Source: Pyrinomonadaceae bacterium
GTDB taxonomy: Bacteria; Acidobacteriota; Blastocatellia; Pyrinomonadales; Pyrinomonadaceae
NCBI GenBank assembly: GCA_019694395.1
Contig: JAIBCC010000019.1
Location: 53,810-117,809 of the forward strand
DNA length: 64,000 nucleotides
Direction of reading: 5' to 3'
In this document: in pieces, positions 44,556 through 54,799 of the stretch
Layout of the letters: every line of letters starts with the position of its first letter
Position numbering within the stretch: position 1 is the first letter of the stretch
The notes under the pieces: model-generated
Told to the model about the DNA's origin: nothing
Database searches by the model: none
What the model saw: only the letters and a program-made list of their open reading frames with translations
Program-made: the position numbers and the translations under genes

Positions 44556-45311
44556 CTACTTATAATTAACTATTTGGGCGAAACTGTTGGCATCCAAACT
44601 TGCTCCGCCGACCAATGCACCATCTACATCTTCCTGATTCATTAATTCTTTAATATTTTCAGGTTTAACCGAACCGCCATAAAGAATTCTAGTTGAATCT
44701 GCAACCACTTTTCCGTGTGTTTCAGTCAAAACTTGACGAATAAATGCGTGCATTTCTTGAGCCTGTTCAGGCGTGGCAGTTTTTCCAGTGCCGATTGCCC
44801 AAACAGGCTCGTAAGCGATAATGATACGTTCCATATCGGCAGTTGTCAAACCTGCCAATCCATTCACGACTTGAGTTTTGACAACTTCTTCGGCTTTTCC
44901 GGCTTCCCGTTCGGCTAACATTTCGCCAACACAGACAATTGCCTTCAATCCAGATGTCAGACAAGACTTTGTTTTTTGATTGACAGCATTATCAGACTCA
45001 GCATAAAATTGGCGGCGTTCCGAATGTCCAATTATAATATGTGAGCACCCAACATCTTTGAGCATTTCGGCGGAAACTTCGCCCGTATTTGCACTTTGTT
45101 TTTCAACCGGAGCGCAATCTTGAGCAGCTACATTGATATTTGAGCCTTCCAACCTATCGGCAATCGTTTTTATTTGAACAAAAACAGGCGCAATAACAAC
45201 TTCACAATGATTTGCATTAGCAACTAAAGGCTTGAGAGCTAATGCGGTTTCTACTGCTTCCGACAGCAGTTTATACATTTTCCAATTTCCGGCTATGACG
45301 GGTTTTCTCAT
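44556..45311 (-). CDS. tpiA: Triosephosphate isomerase
   Basis: The 251-residue TIM barrel has the catalytic Lys in GNWKMYK (residue 11-12), the catalytic His in IIGHSERRQFYAESD near 95, and Glu in AYEPVWAIGTGKTATPEQAQE near 166-180. The phosphate-binding YGGSVKPENIKE ends the site. It interconverts dihydroxyacetone phosphate and glyceraldehyde 3-phosphate, the substrate of the gap gene 4 kb upstream. It overlaps the ATP-grasp gene by 4 bp (ATGA) and is followed by secG. A one-mismatch copy of the 12-mer lies at 44988. Confidence 0.97.
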   Translation of the reverse strand: MRKPVIAGNWKMYKLLSEAVETALALKPLVANANHCEVVIAPVFVQIKTIADRLEGSNINVAAQDCAPVEKQSANTGEVSAEMLKDVGCSHIIIGHSERRQFYAESDNAVNQKTKSCLTSGLKAIVCVGEMLAEREAGKAEEVVKTQVVNGLAGLTTADMERIIIAYEPVWAIGTGKTATPEQAQEMHAFIRQVLTETHGKVVADSTRILYGGSVKPENIKELMNQEDVDGALVGGASLDANSFAQIVNYK

Positions 45312-46159
45312 AAATTTTGTTTCTCAATTTCAACAACATTTTGCCACAAACTGATTGGTGAAATATTTGCATAACCGCTTTCCTGAGCGTCATTGCATTC
45401 GATAACAATCCAATCACCTTTTTCTGTTTGGGCAATGTCAATTACAACAAACGGTAAGTTTAATCTGTCAACCGCTAGTTTGGCAATTTTCAAAGCGTGA
45501 AATTTTTCAGATTCACTCCAATTGTAATTGGCAAAATCTTTCCAATAACTTCCCGCACCAACCAATTCCCCTTTCCACCAAAAAGTGCGAAATTCAAAGG
45601 ATGGAGTGATTTTTTCGGTTTGTTTGGCTTCAACTTTTCTTAGTTTTACAACTTCCCGCACCACAAATTTTTGCCAATGCAAGACAGGATTTTGTTTATA
45701 TTCCTTGGCAATTTCCTCAAGCTCTTTTCTGGAATTAGCAACGGAAAGAGTTTGCTTGTGCCGATTTGTTTGGCGGCTTCCTTTAATAAAAATGGGATAG
45801 TCGAAATGTTTTTCAACTTCGGAAAATGCGGGGGGTGCATCAAACCAAAGACTTTTGGGCGTTAAACCCTGTAAATACGGATACCAATTGGTTAATTCGC
45901 TTGCCAAAAGATATTGTTCCGGTGTGTGAATCAACTCAATTTGATCAGCCTTTAGCTTTGAATAAAGTTCCGAATAGTTTTCTGAAACTCCAAAACGTCC
46001 AACTGCTTTGATTGGCTCAGTTAGATAAATCGGATGCCGACAAGCGAAAAAGTTCTCGAATTCAAAATCATAAATCGGCACACCAATTTTAGACTTTGCA
46101 ATCCAGAGAACTTCTTCGATTAAAATGTATTCAAGTTGTTCGGGTGAGACTAAAATCAT
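45308..46159 (-). CDS. ATP-grasp domain protein of unknown substrate
   Basis: The protein of about 283 residues has the ATP-grasp C-terminal signature: FEFRTFWWKGELVGAGSYWKDF followed by FVVIDIAQTEKGDWIVIECNDAQESG, where the Asp/Glu/Asn residues bind Mg-ATP. PIFIKGSRQTNRHKQTLSV holds the conserved Lys. It resembles the R2K-clade ATP-grasp proteins (from memory), which ligate an acid to an amine; the substrate is unknown. A longer frame starts at a TTG inside the upstream gene, but the ATG here begins at MILVSPEQ. It is embedded in the glycolytic operon and overlaps tpiA by 4 bp. Confidence 0.78.
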   Translation of the reverse strand: MILVSPEQLEYILIEEVLWIAKSKIGVPIYDFEFENFFACRHPIYLTEPIKAVGRFGVSENYSELYSKLKADQIELIHTPEQYLLASELTNWYPYLQGLTPKSLWFDAPPAFSEVEKHFDYPIFIKGSRQTNRHKQTLSVANSRKELEEIAKEYKQNPVLHWQKFVVREVVKLRKVEAKQTEKITPSFEFRTFWWKGELVGAGSYWKDFANYNWSESEKFHALKIAKLAVDRLNLPFVVIDIAQTEKGDWIVIECNDAQESGYANISPISLWQNVVEIEKQNL

Positions 46160-46164
46160 AGAGT

Positions 46165-47370
46165 TTAATAAATTGTTACTGTAAAAACTTCGCCAATAAA
46201 ATTTCCAAGCCAAATGTCTTTTTCTGTTGGCTCCAAAGATATATTATCGTAAAGTAATTGAACTTGATAATTTCCCTTTTGTGAGAAGTCACCTAAATCA
46301 TCAAGATTTATTTTTCTATGGTATGGATGATTTAAACTTACTCTGACTACTTCATAATTTGAATTTTGTTTGGCTTTTGCGAGAGAAAATTTTCGGTTTC
46401 CGTCAGGTAAAATCATATTTATCCCCCAAAACTCTGAGGTTTTATTTTGTGAATCTGTAATCTTGATTTCTAATTCTTTAGCATTATCAGACGGATTCCT
46501 TTTAACCATAAATTTCAAAGCTGTTTGAATAAACTTTGGCTCATTTGATTTAAATTTATAGTTTTCTTTTTTTGGAATAATAAAAAAAGGGCAGATTTCT
46601 GTTTGGCTTCCAAAATCAAATTGGTAATAATTTTTAAGAGTTGCTCTTAAAATATAGGCAACTGTTCTGGTTGAAAAACCTCTTGATAAATCTAACTTTT
46701 TGAATTTTTCTGATTTTCTTGAAAACCAATCCATCGAACGCATCGCTTTCCACTCATAATTTTCGTCCTTGGCTTGAAAATGATACCCACGAATGGAATT
46801 TCCAATGAGCATTACTAAATTCGGATTATCAGGATCAACCAACATTTGGATAAAAGACCCAAAAAAGCCTTTTGAAATTTCTTTCCAATTTTTGCCTAAG
46901 TCTTCAGAAATAAATATTTGTGGCTGCCTTTGAAAATTTCCGGCATTGATCACGGCAAATAATTTTCCATTTGGATGTAAAAAAACATAGTCAAAATTTT
47001 TAATAGACGAGGCAATTTCCCAGGTTTTTCCATTATCTGACGAAAGATATAGTCCAAATTCCAGACTATTACAGTTGGAACTTTTTTTTATGCAGGAACT
47101 AAAAGGGGCATTATAGAAAATAAGGTTTGAGTTTGCGGGTTGGTCGGCAAATCTGCCATTTTGCGGCATTTTTGGCGGAACTGTAATTTGCTTCCATTTT
47201 TTGCTTTTCAGTTCACTTCTAAAAATGCCCAATTCATTAACTACCAAAACATCATTTTGTCTTTTGAGTATCGAAGTTAAAGGCAAATCAGTTTTATTTT
47301 CTAAACTTTGACTTACAGAATTTACTGTTAAAAAAAATAAACAAAATAATAGAAGCAAATTACGTTTCAT
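46165..47370 (-). CDS. Secreted BNR/Asp-box repeat protein
   Basis: The 401-residue protein has a signal peptide ([21 protein letters not shown]). The N-terminal half carries Asp-box motifs, SSDNGKTW near residue 110 and SEDLGKNW near 155, which mark sialidase-like or photosystem-assembly-type (YCF48) propellers. The C-terminal half is beta-rich with no motif I know ([17 protein letters not shown]). Its function is unknown. It sits 9 bp after pgk and 5 bp before the ATP-grasp gene, so it is co-transcribed with glycolytic genes, which is odd for an exported protein. A one-mismatch 12-mer lies at 46483. Confidence 0.72.
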   Translation of the reverse strand: MKRNLLLLFCLFFLTVNSVSQSLENKTDLPLTSILKRQNDVLVVNELGIFRSELKSKKWKQITVPPKMPQNGRFADQPANSNLIFYNAPFSSCIKKSSNCNSLEFGLYLSSDNGKTWEIASSIKNFDYVFLHPNGKLFAVINAGNFQRQPQIFISEDLGKNWKEISKGFFGSFIQMLVDPDNPNLVMLIGNSIRGYHFQAKDENYEWKAMRSMDWFSRKSEKFKKLDLSRGFSTRTVAYILRATLKNYYQFDFGSQTEICPFFIIPKKENYKFKSNEPKFIQTALKFMVKRNPSDNAKELEIKITDSQNKTSEFWGINMILPDGNRKFSLAKAKQNSNYEVVRVSLNHPYHRKINLDDLGDFSQKGNYQVQLLYDNISLEPTEKDIWLGNFIGEVFTVTIY

Positions 47371-47379
47371 AACTAAATT

Positions 47380-48609
47380 TTACTTATCATCCAAAGCCTC
47401 AACGCCCGGAAGCGCATCACCCGCGAGGAATTCCAAGGTTGCGCCGCCGCCCGTTGAAATATGCGAAATTTTATCGGAAAGTCCTGATTGATTTACGGCT
47501 GAAACCGAATCGCCGCCGCCGACAATCGAGGTTGCCCCATTATCAGTCGCATTTGCAACAGCTTGGGCAATGGCTAAAGTTCCCGTATCAAAAGGTTTTT
47601 CCTCAAACATTCCCATCGGACCGTTCCAAACGATTGTTTTTGCACCTTCCAATGCTTTTGAAAAAATTGCGACGGTTTCTTCGCCAATGTCTAATCCGAC
47701 TAATCCCGCATTGGTAAAATCAACCGGAATGGTTTTGCGCGAGGTCAAAGGTTCATAAGAATCAACGACTTGGTGATCGGTTGGGAGTATCAATTCAACT
47801 CCGGCTTCCTTTGCCTGTTTTTCGACTTCCAAAGCGGTTGGCATCATATCGTCTTCGACTAAAGATTTGCCAATTGTGTATCCGTTTGCTTTGAAAAACG
47901 TGTAAGCCATTGCGCCGCCAATCAATAATTTGTCCACCTTTCGTTCGATTAAAGATTTGATAACAGGGATTTTATCCGAAACTTTTGCGCCGCCAAGAAT
48001 TGCCACAAAAGGTCTTTCGGGATTGTTAAGAGCTTTTCCTAAAAACTCCAACTCTTTTTCCATTAAAAGACCTGCCACCGAATTTTCGACAAATTTGGTA
48101 ATTCCGGCAGTCGAAGCGTGCGCCCGATGAGCTGCGCCAAAAGCATCATTGACGTAAACATCGGCTAACTCGGCTAATTGTTTGGCAAATTCTTCATCAT
48201 TTTTTTCTTCTCCGGCGTGATAGCGGACATTTTCCAATAAAATGATTGAACCGTTTTCGGCTGAATCAACTAAATTTTTGACTTCTTCGCCAATGCAATC
48301 TGTAGCAAATTTTACTTCCTTTCCGAGCAATTCTGCTAAATGCTCCGCGACAGGCTTTAAACTATATTTGCTTGCATCATAAGGAGTTCCCTTTTCTTCT
48401 GCTTTCTTTTTGTCCTTAATTGGTCTGCCAAGATGGGAAGCTAAAACAACCACCTTGGCATTATCGGACGCTAATTTAATGGTTGGAATTGCACCTCGAA
48501 TTCTGGTGTCGTCCGTAATTCTGCCTTCTTTAATCGGCACGTTAAAATCAACCCGGATAAAAACTCTTTTTCCGGTTAAATCAATGTCTTTAATTGTTTT
48601 CTTATTCAT
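47380..48609 (-). CDS. pgk: Phosphoglycerate kinase
   Basis: The 409-residue enzyme has the N-domain [30 protein letters not shown], the basic patch HLGRP near 60, and the C-domain [12 protein letters not shown] near 205 and [13 protein letters not shown] near 365 with GGGATLEFL. It makes ATP from 1,3-bisphosphoglycerate in glycolysis. It lies downstream of gap with a cytochrome-like gene between them. An insertion-free length is typical of bacterial Pgk. One copy of the 12-mer lies inside at 48460. Confidence 0.97.
   Translation of the reverse strand: MNKKTIKDIDLTGKRVFIRVDFNVPIKEGRITDDTRIRGAIPTIKLASDNAKVVVLASHLGRPIKDKKKAEEKGTPYDASKYSLKPVAEHLAELLGKEVKFATDCIGEEVKNLVDSAENGSIILLENVRYHAGEEKNDEEFAKQLAELADVYVNDAFGAAHRAHASTAGITKFVENSVAGLLMEKELEFLGKALNNPERPFVAILGGAKVSDKIPVIKSLIERKVDKLLIGGAMAYTFFKANGYTIGKSLVEDDMMPTALEVEKQAKEAGVELILPTDHQVVDSYEPLTSRKTIPVDFTNAGLVGLDIGEETVAIFSKALEGAKTIVWNGPMGMFEEKPFDTGTLAIAQAVANATDNGATSIVGGGDSVSAVNQSGLSDKISHISTGGGATLEFLAGDALPGVEALDDK
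48460..48471 (+). repeat. 12-mer RTTATCRGACGC, copy 9 (in pgk)
   Basis: The plus strand reads ATTATCGGACGC, an exact match in pgk. Confidence 0.8.
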
Positions 48610-48621
48610 AATTCATTTTTA

Positions 48622-49212
48622 TTATGTCGTTTCAGTTTTGTTTATAATTTTTTTGGCTAAAAATAAACGCCAAATTGGTATTGCTAAAGCCAAAACCGTA
48701 AAAATCAATAAAATTACTTTTTCAGGCTCATCAAAATCGAAAACTTCTTCCTCCATAAATTCGCCCGAAATAAAAAGCCCGTGTGCTAAACCGAGAAAAA
48801 TAACGATATAAGTTCCGTAATGTAAAAATCGCCACCATTCCCGCTTTATAAATTTGATAAAAATTGATGAGATTGCCACAATCAGTAAAACATAAAATGC
48901 AATCACGCCTAATCCAGTTGTTAATGATTGTTTTGGAGCAGTAAACGGAATAAAAATATGAGAAATGTTCATTCCGCCGGTTGATTGCGGAGCGTAAAGC
49001 ATTGGAATAGGATGCAAAATCATCAAGGCAAAACCAATTAAAGTTCCTAAACGATGGTAATTAAATAGTTTACCGCGTAACCATTTAACATTTATGATTT
49101 GCACTGTCCGCGAAGCCATCAATGCCCCGCCGATTCCGCTTAAAACAAATAAAGCTAATCCGGCAATTCCAATAAAACGTGCTGCCTCAAGTAAAAAATC
49201 CTCATCAACCAT
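48622..49212 (-). CDS. Ferric-reductase-like transmembrane (cytochrome b-type) protein
   Basis: The 196-residue protein has about five membrane helices. Histidines spaced as heme ligands occur in FNYHRLGTLIGFALMILHPIP (near 52 and 65) and FLHYGTYIVIFLGLAHGLF (near 130 and 144), which matches the ferric-reductase-like b-heme domain (PF01794 type). There is no flavin or NAD domain, so an electron partner is needed. It sits between gap and pgk, after a terminator-like hairpin, which is an unexpected place for a membrane redox protein; function is a family-level inference. Confidence 0.75.
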   Translation of the reverse strand: MVDEDFLLEAARFIGIAGLALFVLSGIGGALMASRTVQIINVKWLRGKLFNYHRLGTLIGFALMILHPIPMLYAPQSTGGMNISHIFIPFTAPKQSLTTGLGVIAFYVLLIVAISSIFIKFIKREWWRFLHYGTYIVIFLGLAHGLFISGEFMEEEVFDFDEPEKVILLIFTVLALAIPIWRLFLAKKIINKTETT

Positions 49213-49229
49213 ATTAAATTTAAAATAAA

Positions 49230-49264
49230 AAAGAAGCGTTTTCGGATATTCTAAACGCTTCTTT
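49230..49264. terminator. Hairpin terminator between gap and the cytochrome-like gene
   Basis: AAGAAGCGTTT pairs with AAACGCTTCTT around an 11-nt loop, with A/T-rich flanks on both sides. On the minus strand it follows gap and should reduce read-through into the pgk segment, so gap can be made in excess. Confidence 0.8.
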
Positions 49265-49290
49265 CTTATTTTGAAAATTGATATGTAAAA

Positions 49291-50394
<1,104 letters not shown>

Positions 50395-50525
50395 TCAGGA
50401 AAAGATACAACTTTTTGGATTTGGTATTTTTTTCTTGAAACCCAATCACCAAAATCCTCGTAGTAAATCTTGACGTTAATTTCTTATTCAGTCGCAGTTT
50501 TCATATTATTTCGGAGTTAATAAAA

Positions 50526-52337
50526 ATGAAATTTTTATTTCACGCAAAAAGTTTTGGCTATGGATTGTGCTTGGCAATCCTTTTGTCAGGTTTTGCGTTT
50601 TCTGTTCAGGCACAAAATGTTTTCATTGCCAAAAATGATGAAAAATCAAAAGAACAAGTTGAAACAAATAAAGTTGAATCAACGGAACCTGTTCCAACGA
50701 ATAGTGTTTTAACCAGAATTGGAGTTGATCCTTCTCAAACAAAACCATTTACCTTAAATGAAGCAATTCGGAAAGCTTTGGAAAATAATAACAGTATCGA
50801 AGTTGCCCGTGGCGATGTCAGATTAGCTGAAACACAACTTCGCTCTTTATTAGGGATTTACGAGCCTGTTTTTACAATTACACCTTCCTATAATAATAAC
50901 ACGCAACCCCAAACAACTACTTTGGGTGGTGCCGGTGCATCAGGTGTTACAAAAAGTAATTCTTTTTCGGTCAACGGAGGTTTCAGCCAATTAGTCCAAA
51001 AAGGTGGCGGAAACTATAACGTGACTTTTAATAATAGTCGAAACTCTTCGAGTTCCACATTTTCGCAATTTAACCCAACTTTTAATACAAATTTAGGAGT
51101 TCAATTCACCCAACCGCTTTGGCGAAACAGAGCAATTGATTCAACCCGGCGACAAATCAAAATTCAAAGAAAAAGATTGGAACAATCTGATGCCGATTTT
51201 CGCCGTCAAACAATTGATGTCATATCCGGGGTTCAAAGAGCTTATTGGGATTTAGTTTTTGCTTTGCGCGACCAACAAAACAAGGTTGCCAATTTGAATC
51301 TATCCAAAGAAAATCTTCGTATCGTTGAGGCAAAAATCTCCGCCGGTAAGGCTGCTCCTTTAGAAAAAGCTGAGGTCTCAACCGAATTAGCCAATCGCGA
51401 AGCTGAAGTTTTATCTGCCGCTCAACAAGTTTCAATTGCTGAAAACACCCTAAAAACCTTGATGTTGAAAGAAACCAAGGATGACATTTGGAACCAGGCA
51501 TTAGTTCCAACCGATCAGCCCGTTTTCAGTTTGGATGCAGTAAATTTGGATGATGCCATTAAGGATGCTTTTGATAATCGCCCGGAACTAAAACGTTTGA
51601 AACTTCAAAAGGATATCAACAAAATAGATATTGATTATTTCAAAAACCAAACCAAACCGCGGATTGATTTGAATGCCTCTTACAACCTGATTGGATTAGG
51701 CGGAGCTTATACGGGATCATTGAATAATATTACAACTCCTTTAATTAGCGGTAGTCCTTTAACCAGTTCAAACGCTTTTTTACTGAGTGAACTATTAAAA
51801 TTGAATCCAAACATTGTTGTTCCAAATGTTACGGTTTCCCCTTCTATAAATACCCAATTTATCGGTGGCTATGGACAATCGCTTTCAAATCTTTTCAAAA
51901 ATGATGCCAGAACCATTTCAGTTGGCGCGACTATCTCATTTCCGTTCAAAAACAAAACTGCTCAAGCTGATTTAGCCGGAGCAGAAATTCAAAAAGGTCA
52001 AATTGAAGCTCAGGCACGTTCACAAGAACAAACGATTTTAGTTGAGGTAAGAAATGCTGTTCAGGCAGTAGAAACGGCTCGACAAAGAGTTTTGGCAGCA
52101 CGACGCGGACGAGAAAATGCTGAAATTCAATTGAACGGTGAGCGTAAACTTTATGATGTTGGACGTTCAACCACCTTCCTTCTGTTTCAACGTGAAAATG
52201 CCTTGACTAATGCCCGAAATACTGAAATTCGAGCTGAAACCGATTACAACAAAGCTTTGGCAGATTTACAGAAAGCGACTTCGACAACTTTTAGAATTAA
52301 TAATATAGAGGTTGACTCTCCCGTTGATAAGCAATAA
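50526..52337 (+). CDS. TolC-family outer-membrane efflux protein
   Basis: The 603-residue protein has a signal peptide ending at FSVQAQ and two outer-membrane-efflux repeats. The first covers NEAIRKALENNNSIEVARGDVRLAETQLRSLLGIYEP (near 78-115) and the long helical region to about 330. The second starts near 345 (NLDDAIKDAFDNRPELKRLKLQKDINKID) and ends with the helix ETARQRVLAARRGRENAEIQL. Members form trimeric channels through the outer membrane for tripartite pumps or type I secretion. No pump genes are adjacent, so its partners are elsewhere. It is longer than E. coli TolC because of a Ser/Thr/Asn-rich strand region near 125-220. Confidence 0.92.
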   Translation: MKFLFHAKSFGYGLCLAILLSGFAFSVQAQNVFIAKNDEKSKEQVETNKVESTEPVPTNSVLTRIGVDPSQTKPFTLNEAIRKALENNNSIEVARGDVRLAETQLRSLLGIYEPVFTITPSYNNNTQPQTTTLGGAGASGVTKSNSFSVNGGFSQLVQKGGGNYNVTFNNSRNSSSSTFSQFNPTFNTNLGVQFTQPLWRNRAIDSTRRQIKIQRKRLEQSDADFRRQTIDVISGVQRAYWDLVFALRDQQNKVANLNLSKENLRIVEAKISAGKAAPLEKAEVSTELANREAEVLSAAQQVSIAENTLKTLMLKETKDDIWNQALVPTDQPVFSLDAVNLDDAIKDAFDNRPELKRLKLQKDINKIDIDYFKNQTKPRIDLNASYNLIGLGGAYTGSLNNITTPLISGSPLTSSNAFLLSELLKLNPNIVVPNVTVSPSINTQFIGGYGQSLSNLFKNDARTISVGATISFPFKNKTAQADLAGAEIQKGQIEAQARSQEQTILVEVRNAVQAVETARQRVLAARRGRENAEIQLNGERKLYDVGRSTTFLLFQRENALTNARNTEIRAETDYNKALADLQKATSTTFRINNIEVDSPVDKQ

Positions 52338-52356
52338 TTAACTCCGATTAAAGACT

Positions 52357-52390
52357 AAAAGCCTGCTTTATGAGTAGGCTTTTTCTTTTT
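52357..52390. terminator. Terminator between the TolC-type gene and the EamA gene
   Basis: AAAAGCCT pairs with AGGCTTTT around a short loop, followed by TCTTTTTT on the plus strand. The distal half encodes the last codons (KEKAYS) of the convergent EamA gene. Confidence 0.85.
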
Positions 52391-53255
52391 TCCATTTGAT
52401 AAGAATTAGCAAAACGCTGCCAAGAATAAGTATTGCACCGAAAACGGTTTGGATTTCCAATTTTTCATTTCGATAAATTGCCCCGATAAAAATTGCCATC
52501 AAAGGTGTGACAAAGGAAATCATCATTGCCTTTGTTACATCCATTTTTCTAAGCAGCCAATAATAAAGCCAAAATGCAATAATTGAGCCGATAATTGCAA
52601 GATAAAACACACTTAAAAGAGCCATTCCCGTCCAATGAAAATTAAACGGATTTCCTTCTTTAATAAAACCTAAAATTGAGAGCGGAATCAAACCAACAAA
52701 CATTTGAGCACAAACCAGAGTTGCCGGATTTGAATTTGCCCCGTAAGTCTTGGTTAAAACACTGGCATAGCTCGCACAAAACGCCCCAACAACCACAGCT
52801 AAACTACCCCAAAAGGCTAAAATGCCACCGAACCTTAATTGTTCCCAGAAAATAATAATTAAACCGAATAAACCCAATAAAATAGCTATAATTTTTTTTA
52901 AGGTAATTTGTTCATCGGGTAAATAGAATTTTGCCAAAATCAAACCAAATGCGGGAATAATTGCCTGAAGCACGGCAGCTAATCCCGAACTAATAAATTG
53001 TTCCCCCCAAAAAAGTAATCCGTAATTGAAAAAGAACTGCAAAATTCCTGATATTACAATTATTTTCCATTCTTTTGAAGTTTTGGGAAATTCAAGTTTT
53101 TGACTGTAAATAATTGGAATCAGGATAATGACCGAAACCAAAAATCTGGTAGCAGCAAATGAAATTGGGGGCAAATCATCCAAACCAATTTTGATAAAAA
53201 TCCAAGTGCTGCCCCACACCAAACACAAAATACACCAAACAATTAGAGGTTTCAT
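52368..53255 (-). CDS. EamA/DMT-family transporter
   Basis: The 295-residue protein has ten membrane helices in two EamA repeats. The first begins VWCILCLVWGSTWIFIKIGLDDLPPISFAATRFLV and the second near residue 150 (GSLAVVVGAFCASYASVLTKTYG), ending in a Lys-rich cytosolic tail. DMT transporters export metabolites or amino acids. It overlaps the MarR-GNAT gene upstream by 1 bp, so both are one operon, and the regulator probably controls this exporter, a common drug/metabolite pairing. The substrate is unknown. Confidence 0.9.
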   Translation of the reverse strand: MKPLIVWCILCLVWGSTWIFIKIGLDDLPPISFAATRFLVSVIILIPIIYSQKLEFPKTSKEWKIIVISGILQFFFNYGLLFWGEQFISSGLAAVLQAIIPAFGLILAKFYLPDEQITLKKIIAILLGLFGLIIIFWEQLRFGGILAFWGSLAVVVGAFCASYASVLTKTYGANSNPATLVCAQMFVGLIPLSILGFIKEGNPFNFHWTGMALLSVFYLAIIGSIIAFWLYYWLLRKMDVTKAMMISFVTPLMAIFIGAIYRNEKLEIQTVFGAILILGSVLLILIKWKKEKAYS

Positions 53256-54196
53256 TATTCTAAAATTAATTCCATTTGGATATCGGCTCTTTCATATAAA
53301 TTACCCGGGTCAAGAGGGATTTCTTTGAAGCCAAACTTTTTATATAAGGTAATTGCCGGAAAAAGTTTTCTGTTCGAGAGCAAAAAAACCCGTTTAATTC
53401 CTACTTCTTTTGTAAATTCCAAACATGCTTTCATCAATTTTTCGCCAATTTTTAAGCCTTGATATTTACTTGTCACTCCCATTTTAGCTAATTCAAACGA
53501 ATTCCCTTCTTTAATTAAGGCAACAGTTCCAACCGGCTCATTTTCAATTAGGGCAACAAAAATTTGACCTCCGGGTTTCATGATGTATTCAATCGGATTT
53601 TCCAAAATTTCCCGATCATGCTCTTCAATTCTGAATAGTTTCTCGATCCACTCATAATTGAGCTGGGCAAAGACTTTTGTATATTTTTTTTCGAAAGGAA
53701 TAATTTTCACTGCTTTTTGCAATTTTAATTCATCAAAAGTCCGATTTCTGAAACCTTTTGCCATCACCTTATTTTCAACTGATTCTAAAAAATTCAAAGC
53801 ATCAAGCTCCGAAACCATCTTTTTTACACCGGAGGTGCCGGCATCCCAAACTTTTTCAAATTCAGGTAATTTACTTTTTGCTTTTTTTGTCAGAACTAGT
53901 ATCCTTTTTCGATTATCAGACGCAGATTTCTTTTCTTCTAAATATCCTGCTTTGATCATCTTGTTGACAATTGAAATTACTGACGTATGTGCAAAACCAA
54001 TTTTGTCAGCAATTTCGGTTACGGTTTGTTCATCATATTTTTGCAATAATTTAAAAATAGTAAACCAATTTGGCTCAATGTCCATCCCCAATTCTTTATA
54101 CATTTTCCGTCCATCGTGGATCATTGCATCACTTAAACGCTTGAGCCGGGTCACAAAACTTAAAAAACCTAATTCTTTTAGAAAATCTTCGTCCAT
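53255..54196 (-). CDS. MarR-type regulator fused to a GNAT acetyltransferase
   Basis: Residues 1-150 form a MarR winged helix (TEIADKIGFAHTSVISIVNKMIKAGYLEEKKSASDNRKRILVLT). Residues 160-313 form a GNAT domain with the acetyl-CoA-binding MGVTSKYQGLKIGEKLMKACLEF near 240, the Q/RxxGxG/A-type loop being QGLKIG. Such fusions are known in several phyla and are thought to join ligand modification to regulation. Two TGTAGTNNACTACA-type palindromes just upstream suggest autoregulation. The EamA exporter gene overlaps its stop by 1 bp. One copy of the 12-mer lies inside. Confidence 0.9.
   Translation of the reverse strand: MDEDFLKELGFLSFVTRLKRLSDAMIHDGRKMYKELGMDIEPNWFTIFKLLQKYDEQTVTEIADKIGFAHTSVISIVNKMIKAGYLEEKKSASDNRKRILVLTKKAKSKLPEFEKVWDAGTSGVKKMVSELDALNFLESVENKVMAKGFRNRTFDELKLQKAVKIIPFEKKYTKVFAQLNYEWIEKLFRIEEHDREILENPIEYIMKPGGQIFVALIENEPVGTVALIKEGNSFELAKMGVTSKYQGLKIGEKLMKACLEFTKEVGIKRVFLLSNRKLFPAITLYKKFGFKEIPLDPGNLYERADIQMELILE
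53912..53923 (+). repeat. 12-mer RTTATCRGACGC, copy 10 (in MarR-GNAT gene)
   Basis: The plus strand reads ATTATCAGACGC, the tenth exact match in the window. Confidence 0.8.
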
Positions 54197-54199
54197 AAA

Positions 54200-54246
54200 T
54201 GTAGTGAACTACATTTTATTAATAAAAAAATATGTAGTCAACTACT
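54200..54246. promoter_or_regulatory. Two operators TGTAGTNNACTACW ahead of the MarR-GNAT gene
   Basis: TGTAGT-GA-ACTACA (54200-54213) is a perfect inverted repeat starting 4 bp upstream of the start codon; TGTAGT-CA-ACTACT (54233-54246) has one arm mismatch. Their centres are 33 bp apart, about three helical turns, so two dimers would bind the same face. The second copy directly abuts the rsmD stop codon. Confidence 0.8.
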
Positions 54247-54247
54247 T

Positions 54248-54799
54248 TTATTTAAGTTCATAAAAACTAAGTGATGAATCACCCTGTTTTAATATTCTCC
54301 AGCGGCGTAATTCTCCGACTAAATCGGGCAAGTTTTCTTTGGAGGAATGTTCAGCAATAAAAATTCCGTTTTCTGTTAAGAGTTTTGAATTTGCTTCGCC
54401 AAATTGTTGCAGGATTTGAGCATAGTCATTTTGATATGGCGGATCAAAATAAACAATATCGAAAGTTTTCGAGGTTTTTACCAAAAATTTTTCTGCTTTT
54501 TCGCAAATTATTTCCGTTTGAGATTCCGGGATGGCAAGGTTATCGAGGTTTTCCTCAATTAAACCGCAAACTTTTCGAGAAATTTCAACAAAAGTTACTT
54601 GTGAAACTCCACGCGAGATTGCCTCGATTCCTATGGCGCCGGTTCCGGCACAAAGGTCAAGGAAAATTGTTCTTTCATTAATTCGGGGGTTAATTATATT
54701 GAAAAGAGATTCTCGTAAGCGATCTGACGTTGGACGAGTTTTCAAATTCGGGGGACTTTTGATAACTCGACCTCGAAATTGTCCGGCAATGATCCGCAT
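54248..54799 (-). CDS. rsmD: 16S rRNA (guanine(966)-N2)-methyltransferase RsmD
   Basis: The 183-residue methyltransferase matches RsmD: MRIIAGQFRGRVIKSPPNLKTRPTSDRLRESLFNII at the start, SAM-binding FLDLCAGTGAIGIEAISRG near 45-65, and the catalytic DPPY in IVYFDPPYQNDY near 120. It methylates G966 in helix 31 of 16S rRNA. Its ATG overlaps the stop of a second RsmD-like gene by 1 bp (TGATG), so the two are coupled. No coaD follows, although rsmD-coaD is a common pairing. Confidence 0.95.
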   Translation of the reverse strand: MRIIAGQFRGRVIKSPPNLKTRPTSDRLRESLFNIINPRINERTIFLDLCAGTGAIGIEAISRGVSQVTFVEISRKVCGLIEENLDNLAIPESQTEIICEKAEKFLVKTSKTFDIVYFDPPYQNDYAQILQQFGEANSKLLTENGIFIAEHSSKENLPDLVGELRRWRILKQGDSSLSFYELK

